DNA of 64,000 nucleotides from Lineus longissimus (GCF_910592395.1 NC_088309.1:6512501-6576500); one strand, 5' to 3'; counted from the first letter of the stretch, positions 12,681-26,300 are shown. Notes: generated by a model from the letters alone, not told the origin. Program-made: numbers and translations.

Positions 12681-14576
12681 AATACGAATACGGATACCTG
12701 ATCAAATTCACACAGTCCTTCCAGACTACCACTAGAAGTAGCCCCTGACACAAATCATTTGACCGCCCTGGTATCGGGAAATAAATCACGATGAAACCTG
12801 GTAATCAAGTAACAATAGATATAGGTAAACTTCACACTTGGTACCGTACCTCGGGCTCTATTCAGTGTTGGGCTTGTCGGGGAAGGTGTCTTACCAATCC
12901 TGATTGATGTGGTCCCTCCTCAAAGGGAGAGAAAGAGTAGGAAGCATGTATGGCTGACCCTGAAGCAGTAAACCATCAAATCAAGTCGTGATGAGACTTT
13001 AATGAGAGTTGGTGCCCGAGTTGTAAAGTCAACCTCACGAAGAGTAAACAGTCTGCAAACTGTTTTACAAGACGCTCTAAAGCTCTGTGAGCAAATGTTA
13101 GTTTCTTTCTTTGTCCGTGTTTGTTTTCGGACCGACTGATGCGCATTTAAGGCGCCACTCTTTCCTGTAACCGCAAGTGTCGTTCCAATGAGATTTCTAT
13201 CCATTTTATTTAAACAAGACGTGAGAATCTCAAGTCTTTCAAATGGTCTGGCCGCCTTGTTAGCATAACAGTGGCACGTATTATTCTGTTTTCATTGCTC
13301 GTCCGGAATGGGGTGGTTCTGCGATCACCCACGGAAGACTTAACTCAGAGTATCATATCCTTTGCTTACATTGGTTTTCTAAGGCCGACACTTCCCTCAC
13401 TGGTCACTTTGTGTGAACAACTGGTTTGAGATTAGACCTAAATTTTTAATTGAAGAAGCATACAAGAGTTTTTAAACTCTGACTTTCTCGCGCGATTGAT
13501 TTACAATGCGTGTTATAATTTTTTACACCTGAAGAAAGTCGATTCGAACATTTTTGAATGGCGGTATTCAATTCCTGATTAAATTATGTTTATAAGGTTG
13601 TTTCGGCTATGTCTTTGATGCTACCCGACTTTACACTAAATTTAAGTGATGTGACAATTTTATTCTCACGTGATATCGGACACAAAACAAACAATAGAGA
13701 GCGCCTGATTTGAGATTGTGGACAACTTTCATTGTGACTGAAACCCCATCAAACAGTTTGTGTGAACGCATTCACCGGACAAATACTGATATGAGCAACC
13801 AAGCTTGAAACTAGCTGATCTATTGTTCAACGTTTGCCCCATAAGAAGTCAAGATTGTCCCTCTGTCAATATATGTTTATCTATTTGGAACATAAAATGA
13901 ATATGAAAACGGGTATAGTATAAGTGTTTAGGCTACATGGAAGTATTAAGAGTATGTCTATCGTTTTATTATTCAGGATCGGTGCGAAAAATAAACATCT
14001 AATTGAAAACCAACACTTCATGACATTCAATTATCACACGCCAACAAGGGGATATCAACGGTCCGTGTCTTGCGGAATGTTAACGCCGCGCTGGCCCCGC
14101 CCAGAACATGGATAATTGACGTATGAGTTTACGGACTTTTGGCGCTACGTCTCCGCTGATTGGTTGAAATCGTCATGAGCGGAATGTTTCTGAAGAGTAA
14201 TTATTTGAGGAGACGTGTTAAATAAACCCACTATCCAATCTCATCTTAGATTTATGTTGAGATAACATTGAACACATGGATTGAGATCACTACTTTAGCA
14301 TATCGTCGGGATCTGATAAAGTCATTTGGTGACAGAAGCAGCCGATTTTGTGATAGGAGCAGACGTTTCGTTTGGACACCTGTTCGACACAATCACAAGG
14401 AGCTGATAGGATAGTTTGAAAGTTATCTGAAATCCGAACTTTTCATGAAATTATCTAGCATTTTGTATCTTTCGTTCACCGTAAGCTCCCAAATTCATCC
14501 GTTTTGGCTTTGTGCCCGGATTGCTAACTTCGAGTCCTTCTGGGAAGATCCTGCTACTTTTACACAAAAAGAAACC
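12681..14576. other. FoxB upstream region, no gene recognised
   Basis: No convincing coding sequence. It probably holds part of the FoxB promoter and transcription start, but I can point to no firm core promoter element. Confidence 0.4.
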
Positions 14577-14882
14577 GGCTGCTATTCTGAGGAAGAAATA
14601 TTTAGAAGGTGTTCTAAGGAAGCAACAGCCTTATAATCAACATTGACTGAGAAGCTATTCTAAGGAAGTGGCATTTACCAATCAACTTTGATTAAGAAGC
14701 TATTCGAAGGAAGTAACATCACTTACCGTCTTTGGGAAGCCGTTCAAAGGAAGTAACATTTACCAACTTTGGGATGCTATTCTATAGGAAGTAGTATTTA
14801 CTTTCTTTGAGAAGCAGTTTGAAGGAAGTGACATTTGCCAACTTTGAGAAGGAAATCGAAGGAAGAACATTTACAATCTTTG
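14577..14882. repeat. degenerate 37-46-bp tandem repeat just upstream of FoxB
   Basis: About eight copies of a unit reading GAAGCTATTCNAAGGAAGT followed by ACATTTACCAACTTTG. Copies start near 14577, 14605, 14651, 14696, 14736, 14772, 14810 and 14847. The array ends about 110 bases before the FoxB ATG, so it probably lies in the 5' UTR or core promoter. The repeated AGGAAGT is an ETS-type GGAA core, although binding is only inferred. Confidence 0.75.
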
Positions 14883-14992
14883 GCAAACAATGCTGAAGAA
14901 GTTTCTCTAAAACTCAGTTCAGAAGCACTCTGCCAAAGTACGATTGAATTGGTCTATGTGTAATTGATATTTTACTTCACTACTTTGCCAGG

Positions 14993-15892
14993 ATGCCGAG
15001 GCCAGGAAGAAACACCTATAGTGATCAAAAACCACCTTACTCTTACATAGCCCTTACCGCAATGGCTATACAAAGTTCAGGTGAAAAGATGCTGCCCTTA
15101 AGTGACATATATAAGTTCATCATGGACAGATTCCCTTTCTACAGGGATAACACGCAAAGATGGCAAAATTCTCTCCGGCATAATTTGTCATTCAATGACT
15201 GTTTTATCAAGATACCTCGTCGACCTGACCGACCAGGGAAAGGCAGCTACTGGGCCCTCCACCCTTGCTGCGGTGACATGTTCGAAAACGGCAGTTTCTT
15301 ACGTCGGAGGAAACGTTTCAAAATTCAAAGCCGCCAAGGCCCATCAATGGCGGATTCTCTGAAATCAAGTATGGAATCAAACACTTATATCAGTCAGCAC
15401 AGTTTAAGACAAATCCAGATCGGGATATCAGCTGCTAACAAATTACAGCCATTTTCACCACCTTCTCACAAACAACCCTTCACCATTGAGAACATTATTG
15501 CCCCGGATTATAAAAGTACCAGTTCGCAAATGCCGGTTATTCCCACTGCTTTACCAGCATTTGCAAGCCAGTTTAACCTGATGCATGGTGCTGGAATGGC
15601 CCCTGCTTTGACTCCTCCCTACACTCCAAGTGACCTGACAGCAATGTGCGCTTTAAATGATTTGCACATCATTCGATCGATGGGCGGTTTGACGGCACCC
15701 ATGCCCATCAAACCTACCCCCTTGCCGCCACTGACACTGCCCTCACAGGCACATCTACCATCTGTATCATCTTCAACCACAGGACTCAGTTTGTCACCGC
15801 ATGGACCCCTTAATCTCCGACCGCCGCCTCTGTCGTTGGGAACGATTGCATTTACGAGTACTTCGACTACACCGGTGACAGTTATTTCATAA
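14993..15892 (+). CDS. foxB: forkhead box B transcription factor, single exon
   Basis: An intronless open frame of 299 residues with an ATG start and TAA stop. The N-terminus [20 protein letters not shown] is the FoxB signature placed directly before the forkhead domain (about residues 12-110). Recognition helix 3 is intact ([19 protein letters not shown], residues 53-71), and wing 2 has [18 protein letters not shown] short EH1-like repressor motif, FTIENII (163-169), is typical of FoxB proteins and is expected to recruit Groucho/TLE. The C-terminal half is rich in Pro, Ser and Thr without a fold I can name. It should act in the nucleus as a sequence-specific regulator, and FoxB genes are known for roles in ectoderm and nervous-system patterning. 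Chordate FoxB genes are also usually intronless. It stands alone in a long gene-poor stretch. Confidence 0.97.
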   Translation: MPRPGRNTYSDQKPPYSYIALTAMAIQSSGEKMLPLSDIYKFIMDRFPFYRDNTQRWQNSLRHNLSFNDCFIKIPRRPDRPGKGSYWALHPCCGDMFENGSFLRRRKRFKIQSRQGPSMADSLKSSMESNTYISQHSLRQIQIGISAANKLQPFSPPSHKQPFTIENIIAPDYKSTSSQMPVIPTALPAFASQFNLMHGAGMAPALTPPYTPSDLTAMCALNDLHIIRSMGGLTAPMPIKPTPLPPLTLPSQAHLPSVSSSTTGLSLSPHGPLNLRPPPLSLGTIAFTSTSTTPVTVIS

Positions 15893-16454
15893 GAACTTGA
15901 CGCAATGCGTAGATTTCTCTGCCTATGCTTTGTGCGTTATATGCGTTTCTACAGACTTCTTTAAAAAGACTTCTCATTTATTTGTTAGGAAAAACAAACA
16001 AGCAGCAGCTTCTTGTCCGCGCACACCATTACTTTTTCTTACACTGGAGTTAATACAATTGGCAAGTATCGTTTTATATCTCATTGTGCTTACGTTTGCT
16101 AGTCTCTATTGGTCATATCCACCAATCACCGTACTTTTTCGTGATGGTTGCTTACATTTACCATTTTTCAAACAATTGTGAGTGAGAGTTACTCTCTTTT
16201 CACTTTCAGGTCAGTGATAGGTAATCCCTTCTTTCCAATACCAGCGTCTTCCTACATTCAACTCACGAGGGGGTTGCCACATTCTCTTTTTGAGTTCTTG
16301 AGCTATTGAATGTTTTTCGGCTAATAGACTGTAGAATGTAGAATGGTCTGAAAAACCTGTGGGGGTTTTGCACTTTGCTGAAAAATATTCTACGGGGTGC
16401 ATATTAGTGTTGGTAAAAAGCAAATACTCAAAAGCCTTTACATGTATTTCTAAG
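15893..16454. other. FoxB 3' flank
   Basis: Probably contains the FoxB 3' UTR. I found no canonical AATAAA close to the stop codon, so the transcript end is unknown. No other gene is visible. Confidence 0.4.
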
Positions 16455-16833
16455 GTTCATGCCCATTTCGCCTTGTCTTTTTTCGCCTTTTCCCATTTTG
16501 CCTTAAAAAAATATACATTTCGCCTGCTCCATTTTTGCCTTTTCCAATTTTGCCTCTTCCCAATCCGCCTTATTCTATCTCGCCTTTGTCTTTTTTCGCC
16601 TTTTCATTTTTCGCCTTATGCTATTTTGCCTCTGTTTTATCTTGCCTTATCACAAGTTGCCTTATCCATTCTTGCCTTCGTCTCAGTTTGCCATTGTCTT
16701 AATCTGCCTTCTCCTATTTCACCTTGTCCTAATTTACCTTTGTCCTTATTCGCCTTCATCCTATCTCGCCTTTACCCGCCCCGCCTTTGTATTATTTCGC
16801 CTTCTTCCCATTTCGCCTTCTTCCTACTTTGCA
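16455..16833 (+). repeat. GCCTT minisatellite, left arm
   Basis: More than twenty degenerate copies of a 15-17-base unit close to ATTTCGCCTTNTCCT. The plus strand is pyrimidine-rich. Its reverse complement recurs at 17488-17866, so the two arrays face each other. Long open frames here are artefacts of the repeat. Confidence 0.85.
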
Positions 16834-16837
16834 ACAA

Positions 16838-17260
16838 AGTTGGTGTCTTTACCCAGGTTTGTTGAGTCAATCTTTCATATGAAAGTGTCTTCAACAGTGT
16901 TGAAGGGCTTCTAGGGTCCATTCGGGGGTACCCCAACCAAAACCCGGTGGACATTGCCAAAATTACATGTGTAGATAACTTCTCAGCCATTATAGTCATA
17001 TTACATTACATACCATATTACAAAAGACTTTTGTCTCTTTTACCCATGTTTGTGGGGCCAATCTTTCATATAAGAGTGTTTCCACGAATTATGTTTTGGT
17101 ACCCTACCCAAGGCTGTTGTTTAATTACCAATATTTTCAAATCTTCATAACTTCTGAACCATCTACATGTAAGCTTACATGTATCTCCAAAACCAACTTA
17201 GTATCTTTACCCATGTTTGTCAAATCTTAGAGTTTTCCAAGTCTTTCATGGAAATATTTT
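16838..17260. repeat. three degenerate copies of an about 180-bp unit between the GCCTT arms
   Basis: The phrase TNTCTTTACCCATGTTTGT followed by a TCTTTCAT segment recurs near 16841, 17027 and 17197. Copies two and three begin after similar A-rich or CTT-rich sequence. The unit is too decayed to assign to a transposon family. Confidence 0.55.
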
Positions 17261-17487
17261 GGCATAGTGTTTTGGCATTCTTTGATAAGTAAGACTTGTG
17301 ACCTGGTACTATATAGGAGGGATGGGGGTGCTAAGTATTTTATTGATCATTCAAAGTGTGAGTGCTTCTGAAGTTCTTTATTATGGACTATGGTCAATAG
17401 GCCTACTCAAATCCAGCAATCTGGAAGATGTATTCCTTTGATCATTGGGGAATTATGAGGCCTTCTCACAGAACGAGTTAGCTCTCA

Positions 17488-17866
17488 AGACAACAAGGCA
17501 AAATAGAACAAAGGCAAGATAAGCAAAGGCGGATTGATAAAAGGCGAGGTGAGATATGGCGAAACGGGAGAAGGCAAAATGGGTAGAAGGCGAATTGACA
17601 CAAAGGTCAATCAAGAAAAGGCAAGATGAGATAAGGCAGGATGAAACCAAGGCAGAATAGGACAAAGGCGAAATAAGAAAAGGCAAACTAGGATGAGGCA
17701 AAATGAGAGGAAGGCGAGTTAGGAAGAAGGCCAATTGGAACAAAGGCGAGATAAGACGATGGCGAAATCGTAGAAGGCGAATTGAGAAAAGGCAAGTTAG
17801 GAGAAGGCTAAATGGGAGAAGGCAAAATTGGATGAGGCGAATAAGGTTAAGGCGGAATGAGCAGAT
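17488..17866 (-). repeat. GCCTT minisatellite, right arm (inverted)
   Basis: On the plus strand this reads as copies of AAGGCGAAATNGGA, the reverse complement of the left array at 16455-16833. The two arms have nearly the same length and are separated by about 650 bases. The unit sequences drift independently in each arm. Confidence 0.85.
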
Positions 17867-20800
17867 ACCATTTCTAAGAGTGGCAGGCTAGTGTTGTTGA
17901 CGATGTACCAATAGGTATACACAAGCTCTTAAATAAGTACTGCATACTTGTACAGGGGTGTGTTTCTGTTTCTGAAAATCAATTTATCTTGTAAAGTGAA
18001 AGGAGGGTAATTTCATAAATGTATCGGCCTACTGTTCGGCATATTATTCACTTCTAAAGGTACGGTAACGCCTAGGCTAAAGGTACTAACAGCGAAACAA
18101 CTATTGGGGTGAACGATCTTACGGAACATACTATCAAGTACGTGTATATCATTCATTATTTTCAACGCGTTAATCACATCTTGAATTGCTGTCACTTTGA
18201 AATACCCTCGGGATGTTTTTATTCTTCTATTCTGTCATGTCTGTAGGCCTTGTCGTGGCCTACCATACATGACTGTCGAAATGATCTATTTCTTGCTGAC
18301 AAGTGAGCAGTTAACTAAATATACTAGTCCTGTATGTTTGTAAATCAATTATTTCTTTACTCGTTACATGATAATTCATTCGACGGTCATATTCAATTTG
18401 AACATTTTCGCTTTTATTTCAAAGTGAGTACACGAACAGAATAAGGATAGTTCTTGGTAAACTATTGGGCCCTATACATGTGTAGCTAGGCATTTCAAAT
18501 AGAGGATTTCGAACTGATGATGACGTGCCTCATATTTCCCTTATCTATGGGAGTTCAGAGCTATACAGGTAGCTAAAATAGGTATCATTTTGCCCGTCAT
18601 GATTGAACCTTTGCAGTAAATCAATGATAAATAATTACCAGAGAATAGGAAATAATGCTACCGCCTTTAAAAAATAAGTTCTCGCCATTCTGAAATTTCG
18701 AACTCGAATTCGTCTTTTTATTATTCTGTCCTTAGAACCGTTGATTGGAATCTTGATGCAACGACAGGTACAGCCTCAATGTCCTTTCCTAAATCTTCTC
18801 ATAATTATCACTTGAGATTGAAAATGAATTAATCTGTGAATATGCCATTGAGAACAATGTGACCTGCTTTGGTAAAGTTAATAGGCGCTCGTTGCATGTC
18901 GTCACCCTCCTATGATAATTGCCAAACTCGGCCATTTTGAGTTTTTTGCCCAAGTCACCCCTCAGAGAGCAAGGCACCTACAATAAAAATGCCTAAGTCA
19001 TTGACCAATCAAAACCCTGTATCCAGCTCAATATATAGATGTGCCTATCTCAGTTATGTGAGTTAGGCAATTTAACACACAAAGTAAAATTGCCTAACTC
19101 AGAAAATATTATGAGTTTATGAGCAATTATCGTATAAGGGTGACGATGTAGAGAAATGGCGAAAAATTGAAAATGTCAACAAAATTAAAATGAATGTACA
19201 TGTATAATTTATGAGAACTTCCGAAGTCGTTTCAACCAATTTGACAGCTATTATCGCCGAGTAAATCATCAGACAGGCCAACGTTGCTGTTACGCATGGT
19301 TTTTCATCCTGGTTAACACGTCCTTTAAATTCAGTTTTCTCAACATATCAACTTAAAGGAATGGTGGTTCCAAAGCCCATATCTCAATCAGTTCTAAAAC
19401 GATTGACATATTATGTCATGTATCATTTAGTGCACAATCAGCCTGTGCCAATAAATCAATATCTGTTTTTGACCCTGCGTGCCTACTTTTTGCCAGAACA
19501 TGTCACTACTTAATATAGCTCAAGAATGGTAAGGGCTCTCATGCATGGTTTTGTGTTGTTTTATCCAATATGTGAACTTCATGATGATGAGAACGAAAAA
19601 GTGTAATTTTTTAAGAGCCTTTTCTCCGCACAGCCACATTTGTCTTGCCGAATATTTGTGTGTATATACTTAATATATCTAATAAACATTAGTGAATGTG
19701 TAACATGTGCTTTATTTATTTATTTATTGATCTATTTTATTTATCATAAACATTTTAAATAGAATCGGAGCACAGTATTCTACTTGGCAGTTGCTGTTGA
19801 TGCTGTGTTGATATACATTTCTTATGCACAGTTTGTTACGTAACAGACTTGTGGATTAGAAATACATTATATTTAGGGGCAAAATTTAACTCGAATTAAG
19901 ATTGCAGTCCAATCCGCACTGAAATCTTGTTATCGCCAATCCAAATATCGGAGCTGAATTTTCTGCACATACCAATAAGATCCGATTTTTTTTATATAAT
20001 ACGGTAAATCAATTACAATACTCTATTTACCGATTCCGCAATTCAAAACATCTTTTTCATGCCTTATTACCGATGTCGTACGGTATCTTGAATTAATACT
20101 AATAAATCAATATTGTAATTTAATTTTTTTAGCCATAAGTTTGCGATAAATTGTGAAATTGCCCGCGTTTTATCCAAACGTGCCCCCATGCCGTGTAATT
20201 GATTACGTAGTGTTGGAAAATTAGATTTCGGACATCAAATCCACACATTAAGCTAATATTAATTCCAATGGCACGGTTTGTCGAGATAATTCCCTGCCAC
20301 GTTACACCTATCAACTCGTATTTGTCTCCCATGAGTGTTTTAGGGCAGAGGTGCCATTGTTGGCAAATTGACTTTTTAATCCAATTATAGGTATCATTCA
20401 ATTTGTCAGATGGGTTAATATCTTCGTGAATGTAATGGCCTAACGGGCTCTGACTTGCACCAATAATGGTATTATATCCTTTTCTAAATGTTTACTTAGT
20501 CGGCTTCTGATTTCAGTGATGCTCCTTAAAGGGGTACGCCGTTCGTAATTTCTGGTTGTCCATGATATAAATGCAGTTATACATAATGCCGTAAAACCTT
20601 CAAGTAAATGTATATTTTTTTACATAAACGTGGTTGGAAACGTTCTTTAAATCAGTTTGATTGAAGAAGTTAGTCTTTTACTAGAACCCGTGGTCAGCAT
20701 GAATGCGCAGCCTCTCCAACTCAACAGCTTGGTGTCCACGTGGACGGTCTAGTGTTCGTATCCGCGCATGGTCTAGCAACATCTGGATATTAACCAGAGA

Positions 20801-23800
20801 CGTCTGCAACAAGAGACGATTTGCTTGGTCGAATATCTTACAGCCATCAGTTTGTAATTATAGATTATCCTCTTAAATTATTTATAAAATAGCGAATGCA
20901 GTGATCTTCTATGATCATGTGAAGTTTTCAAAGCACCATTCCAAAAGCAGCGCATTCGACTTCATCGCCAATCCATATAGAAAAAGAAGAAAAGAAGAAA
21001 ATAAAAAACGATTTCGTCGTCGAAAGATACATGTATATGTATAATATTACTACAACCGATACTCAGGGCATTAATCTGTATCGGACAATATCGAGTTGAC
21101 AGCGCCTATTGACAAACCTTCGGATGTCGTGTCCCGTCCAATAAAAGTCATGTTCCGAAACCAATATTTATTCTCGGTCCGCCATTACACCCTACATGGA
21201 TTATGTAAACAAACCGGGACGGCAGGAATTGTCTGGACCAAGGAATACCATCTTGTTGAGATTTCCAATTAAGCTAAACCCAGGTTGGCGTTGCGTGACC
21301 ACAGCGCTGTGAACAATTTCTTTGAAATGGAACCAATTGTATCGCCAGTGGGATAATACAAACATTTCCTTTACCATGCTCCCGGGTTATCGCGCCAACA
21401 GTCGACGCAATGAGGTCGGAGTCAAGATTCCGGTCATGAAAGGTGTACAGCCCACCTCAGAAATTGCTTTTGGATGGAGAAAGATTGCCTATTATGCTGC
21501 AGACGGCTGTGACTTTCGCATCGTGATCCCATGCAAATAGTTTATTGACGAGAATAATGGGGTCTGCAAACCTGGTCATAGCTCCCTGGAATCTTGATAT
21601 TGTTCCTTTTCATTCATCCTACGCCACCAGAGTTTCTATTTGCTACCCAAATCGGAGATGAATCGGTCTTATAATAACTTGGGTGACACGCGGATGTTCT
21701 TTTCCATAGGTAAATATTGATATATCTCATTCAATGTTTATCTATCAGTTGTGATAATATTAGCTACTGCAATATGGTTAGTTTCAATAAACCTCTCCAT
21801 CGCGAACGCCCTTCTCAGCTTTTATGTTGACGGTAAATGATTAATGAAACCGTTGGTTGTTGGTAAGCGATGGACCTTGCGTTTCTACTTGGGCAGACAT
21901 GCAATGGGCCGCCAACACGAAAAGTTTTGTGACGTCTTGCATTAATGGCACTCATTAAACTTTGATGGATAATTTAATTACCTTTCATACTTTAATAGCT
22001 TATAGTCGGTGGCGGTTCTTTACCGGTAGCTACATGTGGTAACCCAAATGACCCATCTGTGGACAATATAACATCTCTTGTGGTAAGACGGTTCACCTTT
22101 TTGAAGAATAATGCAGAGATTAAGGTGACATAGAATGTATAAATCATTCTGGAAGATGGTTATAAATTTGTCGTGTCCTTGTAAAGAAATAATGCCTCCT
22201 ATTACTCCGAAGCAACAACAACCACTCAGTAATGGTCTATAAAAAAAGTTATAAAACTTGGCGTTCGAGGACATCCTGCTGTTACTGAAAAGGTACAGAT
22301 AAAAAGCATCATGTTTGGCCAAAATGTGATGCTCTCAGATTCGAGGATGCATAAAAGATGGCGAATCAACCCTTACAAGCTCATCCAGTCTGAAAGAACA
22401 TTGATTCATAACAACAATAACAGGCAGGTTTTGCAACCCCTACGAACAACGAAGTGACAACTACGAAGGTATGTCGTGTCATCAAATCCCGAGCTAAATG
22501 TACTCGAACCCAGCAAATCATCTTCTATACTTATTTGTACGATGAATCAGGACTCTTTTCAAAAAAAGGTCGATAAAGTATACATTTATACATACTTCGT
22601 AGGTCTCCGTAAGGGTTCGCGAAACCTATCTAATATGAGCGTCTTCTTCCCAATTTGAAGCTCTGGTGAATGCGTGTTTTCTTTTTATCAGTATTATTGA
22701 ATATGGTCAGATTGGTTTAATGAACCAGTTATTCTCTTGGTATTTTCTTTTGGTGAACGAGAAGATTAGATAGATTCATATAAACATGACATGACGTTGA
22801 CACGATATCGAGAGAAGTGGTTTGCCATGCGAATTTGTAGAAATTTTTGAACTTTTTAGAGCCTATGTACAGCACTGTACACGTAATGTTCACAGTGTCT
22901 ACAGGGGACATGACGATCAAGAATAGAATGTATTTAAATTTGAGAGATGCTATGGCAAAATCGTTTTGACCTTGAGATATAACACTGCCGCGTATTCATC
23001 CAAATGAAAATTGATTTGAATTGAGTTGACCGGGTACCAAATAATACACCAACGTAATAAGCGTTGTTTCAAATGTCTTCGCCAAACCTATAATTTACTT
23101 AACTATGAGTTAAATGCTATTTAACCTTGGGTAACACTTATAGCCAAAATATGAGGCATTGTGTCATGCTGCTTTACAATCGGACTTTATAGTTTGGCGG
23201 CCTTGGGTGTGAATCTCAGGGAATAAAAGCCCCGTTTCAACGCGTGCCGATTAGAACCTCGACCTATCATATCATAATTTCAGTTTTTGTCGTAACGTAG
23301 ACTGGGGGCAAACGATAATGATAGTGAGCGGGCGTTGCCGTTGAGATACAATTGTAGATAATGGCACTTAGTTAAGTGAATTCTGCTAATCTTCATAGCA
23401 ATCGTGTTAACTCTGTTATTGGGACTATCCATCTTTGATAATTGAATTACAAGTAAATTTCTAAATGGACAATGTGAATAAAAAGAGAAAAGTCATCAAA
23501 CCTAGAAAGGTGGGGCAAACCGGGAACAAAGGTGATACGCTGCGGGCAGAAGGGTAGAAGTTATTTTAGCAATTGATAATTACGTTTTGTGGTAAGCGGT
23601 CCGCTGCTGGTGGCGATATTTTAGATTGGACGTTGCTACATTAAATGAGGTGCGTGAGATTATAGGGGTTAGCCATATTATAGGTTAACTGTTGGGCAAC
23701 TTTCGTGAGAAAAGGACTGGTAACCTTCTGGCCTGTCTGGCATGCCGTTTGTAATGAATCACGCTGCCTGAAGAAACAAGGATGGTTATCAAATCAAGGA

Positions 23801-24937
23801 CATATTTTCTACATCGCTTTGTTCGAGTTGCGTTAGTTGCGACGTTGGGTAAAAATAATTATTGCATATACATGTATTGTATAAGGTCCTGAGAATGATA
23901 GATCCGGTTTACACTCCACCTCCCGCCTGGATTTGGAGCGTTCTCCCCATAAGTTTTTTCTCGAAAATCCATGTATTCTATTCTTGTCATTGCGTTCTTT
24001 ATTCGACCTTTTTTTTCCAGTATATCATTTTACCTAAACTGATAGTAAAATGCACAATGAAAACTTGATAGGGTTGGGTATTTACGCTCTATAATGCCAA
24101 TAGTATTAAAATAATGACTAAATTGCGAATAAAGCAGGCTAGTAGGAACTTCAAGCAGAACAGGGCCATATAGTATAACAAAAAGAACATAAAAAATATT
24201 TCCATGCTAGTTTATTACAACAAATCAGCAGTAGCCTAATAACCTTCATCCATCAACACATTTGAATAAAATTGCACGAAACAAAACTCCGTGGACTGTG
24301 GCGACTTTGGAAATCTTTTATGAATTGGTTTGCCTAATTAAGGCTATAGATTGTTATATTTCGTGTCAATATTGAATTGTCTTGGTTGATATTGAGGTAG
24401 ATTTCCCTATGGGGCCCTCAAACCGCCACGGTTCAAGTGGAATACTAATCAACACAAGAACAATAACTACAGGAGGAAAGAAAACAAATACCTAACAAAG
24501 TAAGGTAAATATTAGGATATTAATCTTTTGGCTCGAATGGAATCCATAGAGCATGAGAGCTCAGTTTTTAATTTTAAAATCACGCGTGCTTTCTTTACGC
24601 TGTAACACAGAGAGAAATGCGAATCGGCGCTTTCGTTTCGACTGCATCCTTCAGTACTTGATTGATTAGTTCCTTCAGTTGCGCTCATTGATGTATAGGA
24701 ACCACGCCGAATCAACATTCGTCTTTGCCTTTCAGAATCCTGTTTAATTGATTAGCCATAACTCCGTAGACACAGAGGACAATGGTTGTTACATTATAAG
24801 CATCGTGTTTGTGTACTTAGGTCCTGGTTTGGTTGTGATAGAATAGTTTGAACCCGGTTGAGGATATTGTCGTCTGGTGTCAAAATAATCAACATACTAA
24901 CGTAGCTTTCGTCATCACGTCAGGGAGACTACCGCCG
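17867..24937. other. intergenic, no gene recognised
   Basis: AT-rich sequence with a short TTTA microsatellite at about 19709-19745. The longest open frames (for example 90 codons on the minus strand at 20129-20401) show no recognisable family, no splice structure and no codon signal I can defend. It could hold FoxB regulatory elements, which cannot be judged from one genome. Confidence 0.5.
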
Positions 24938-25085
24938 CCAATCTTCGATATCTCGCATGTTTCGAAACACGCAGCAATTAAGGGTTCAGTGCCTTGCTAT
25001 CAATGACGAAACATGAGCGGTTACTCTTCCGAGAGAATCGAACCCTCCTGATTATGAGCCCGGTGTTCTAACTCGCGCTGAATAT
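24938..25085 (-). mobile_element. tRNA-Met-derived SINE, 5'-truncated
   Basis: On the minus strand it opens with a tRNA-like head: AGCGCGAGTTAGAAC (A-box), CGGGCTCATAATCAGGAG (anticodon arm with CAT) and GGGTTCGATTCTC (B-box). It continues with ACCGCTCATGTTTCGTCATT, a tail shared with the SINE at about 38327-38500. The extreme 5' end of the tRNA part is missing. Confidence 0.65.
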
Positions 25086-26047
25086 ATAAAATGATATACA
25101 AAACAAATTGATACAGAAGAAACTAATCAAATTATCAAAAGAAGATTACCAAGCAATACCATAATCCCAGTTCCTGATACCGATATTTGGTTTAATTAAA
25201 AAGCCTGCAATAAAATGATAAAGCCTTACCCACAAGTGACAGTTCTAACCATTTCAGGCGTGTCATCAAATGTTTCGGCTTGGAACGCGTCACACCTATC
25301 CGATACAACGCTAATTAATTCTTCAACCCCAGTCCTTAGATATCCTCTTCAAGCCCTAATGTGTCCAATCAAAGACACCACTTTCATATTTTCCGCTTGT
25401 AATTGACCATAATCTATCATTGGGCGATTAGCGGTACACAACTTTGGCGAGTCAACTGTGGATTTTGGATTAGGCGGGGTAATTTGTTTCTCTAGAGAGA
25501 CAGGTCCCCACATTGGTTCAGTGAGAAACGAATTGGGTGCGGAATCGCTTATGATCCGTTGAATCCGCATAATCCGCGCTGAAAGATTCTTATTTTCATG
25601 GAGATCTGCTGAAGGAAAAATATTGATATCACGGGATTATGAAACGGGAATATGGCGATAATAGAGAGATTCAGAGTTTAAAGGTTTATATTGTTGATGC
25701 CTTTCAACACATATTGACAATGATAAGCTTTTATTAATGAAAATTCTGGCAAGTTTATTGATTTTTCCGCTGTAGGTTTTATGGTTGGACCAAAATCGCG
25801 CTGGAATGGTGCGACATTCGTCTCCATTGACAAGAAAACGGGTTAGACAGAGAGAAACAAAAAGATAAACCACCAGCGTCAGTTAATTAATTACGTTTGT
25901 CACAGGCCATTTTACAACGGGGTGGGATTTTTGGCTTCATTTTTAGCGCTCATTGGCAAACGACAACATCAGAACGTTTGATTTATGACTGGTGGTTTGA
26001 CCGAAATGTACTGAGCGTTCCATAAGAGGGTTTTGAGATCTACAGAG
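25086..26047. other. intergenic, no gene recognised
   Basis: Only short open frames without recognisable features. Confidence 0.5.
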
Positions 26048-26300
26048 TGTGTAAAAAAGGAGAAGAAGAAGCAGAAAATGGGACGAAGCAGGAGATGAAG
26101 ATAAAGCAGGGTAGGGAGAAGTGCAGAAGAAAGAGAAGAAAGGAGAGGGGAAGAAGCAGAAAAGTTGGAAGAAGCAGAACTTAAGGAGAAGAAGCAAAAG
26201 AAGCAGAAACTGAGAAGAAGCAGAAAAAAGGAGAATATTATGTAAAGAAAAAGCAGAGGAAGAAGAAGGAGGACGACGACGACGACAACAACAACAATAT
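26048..26300. repeat. GAAGAAGCAGAA purine-rich low-complexity tract
   Basis: Imperfect GAAGCAGAA and GGAGAAGAAG runs, ending in a GAC/AAC trinucleotide stretch at 26275-26297. The plus strand is almost entirely purine. A 136-codon minus-strand frame over it encodes mostly Leu, Ser and Phe runs and is a repeat artefact. Confidence 0.85.

Noticed and set aside
16359-16865. 168-codon frame rich in Phe, Leu and Ser
   Set aside because: It is a read-through of the GCCTT minisatellite and has no domain.
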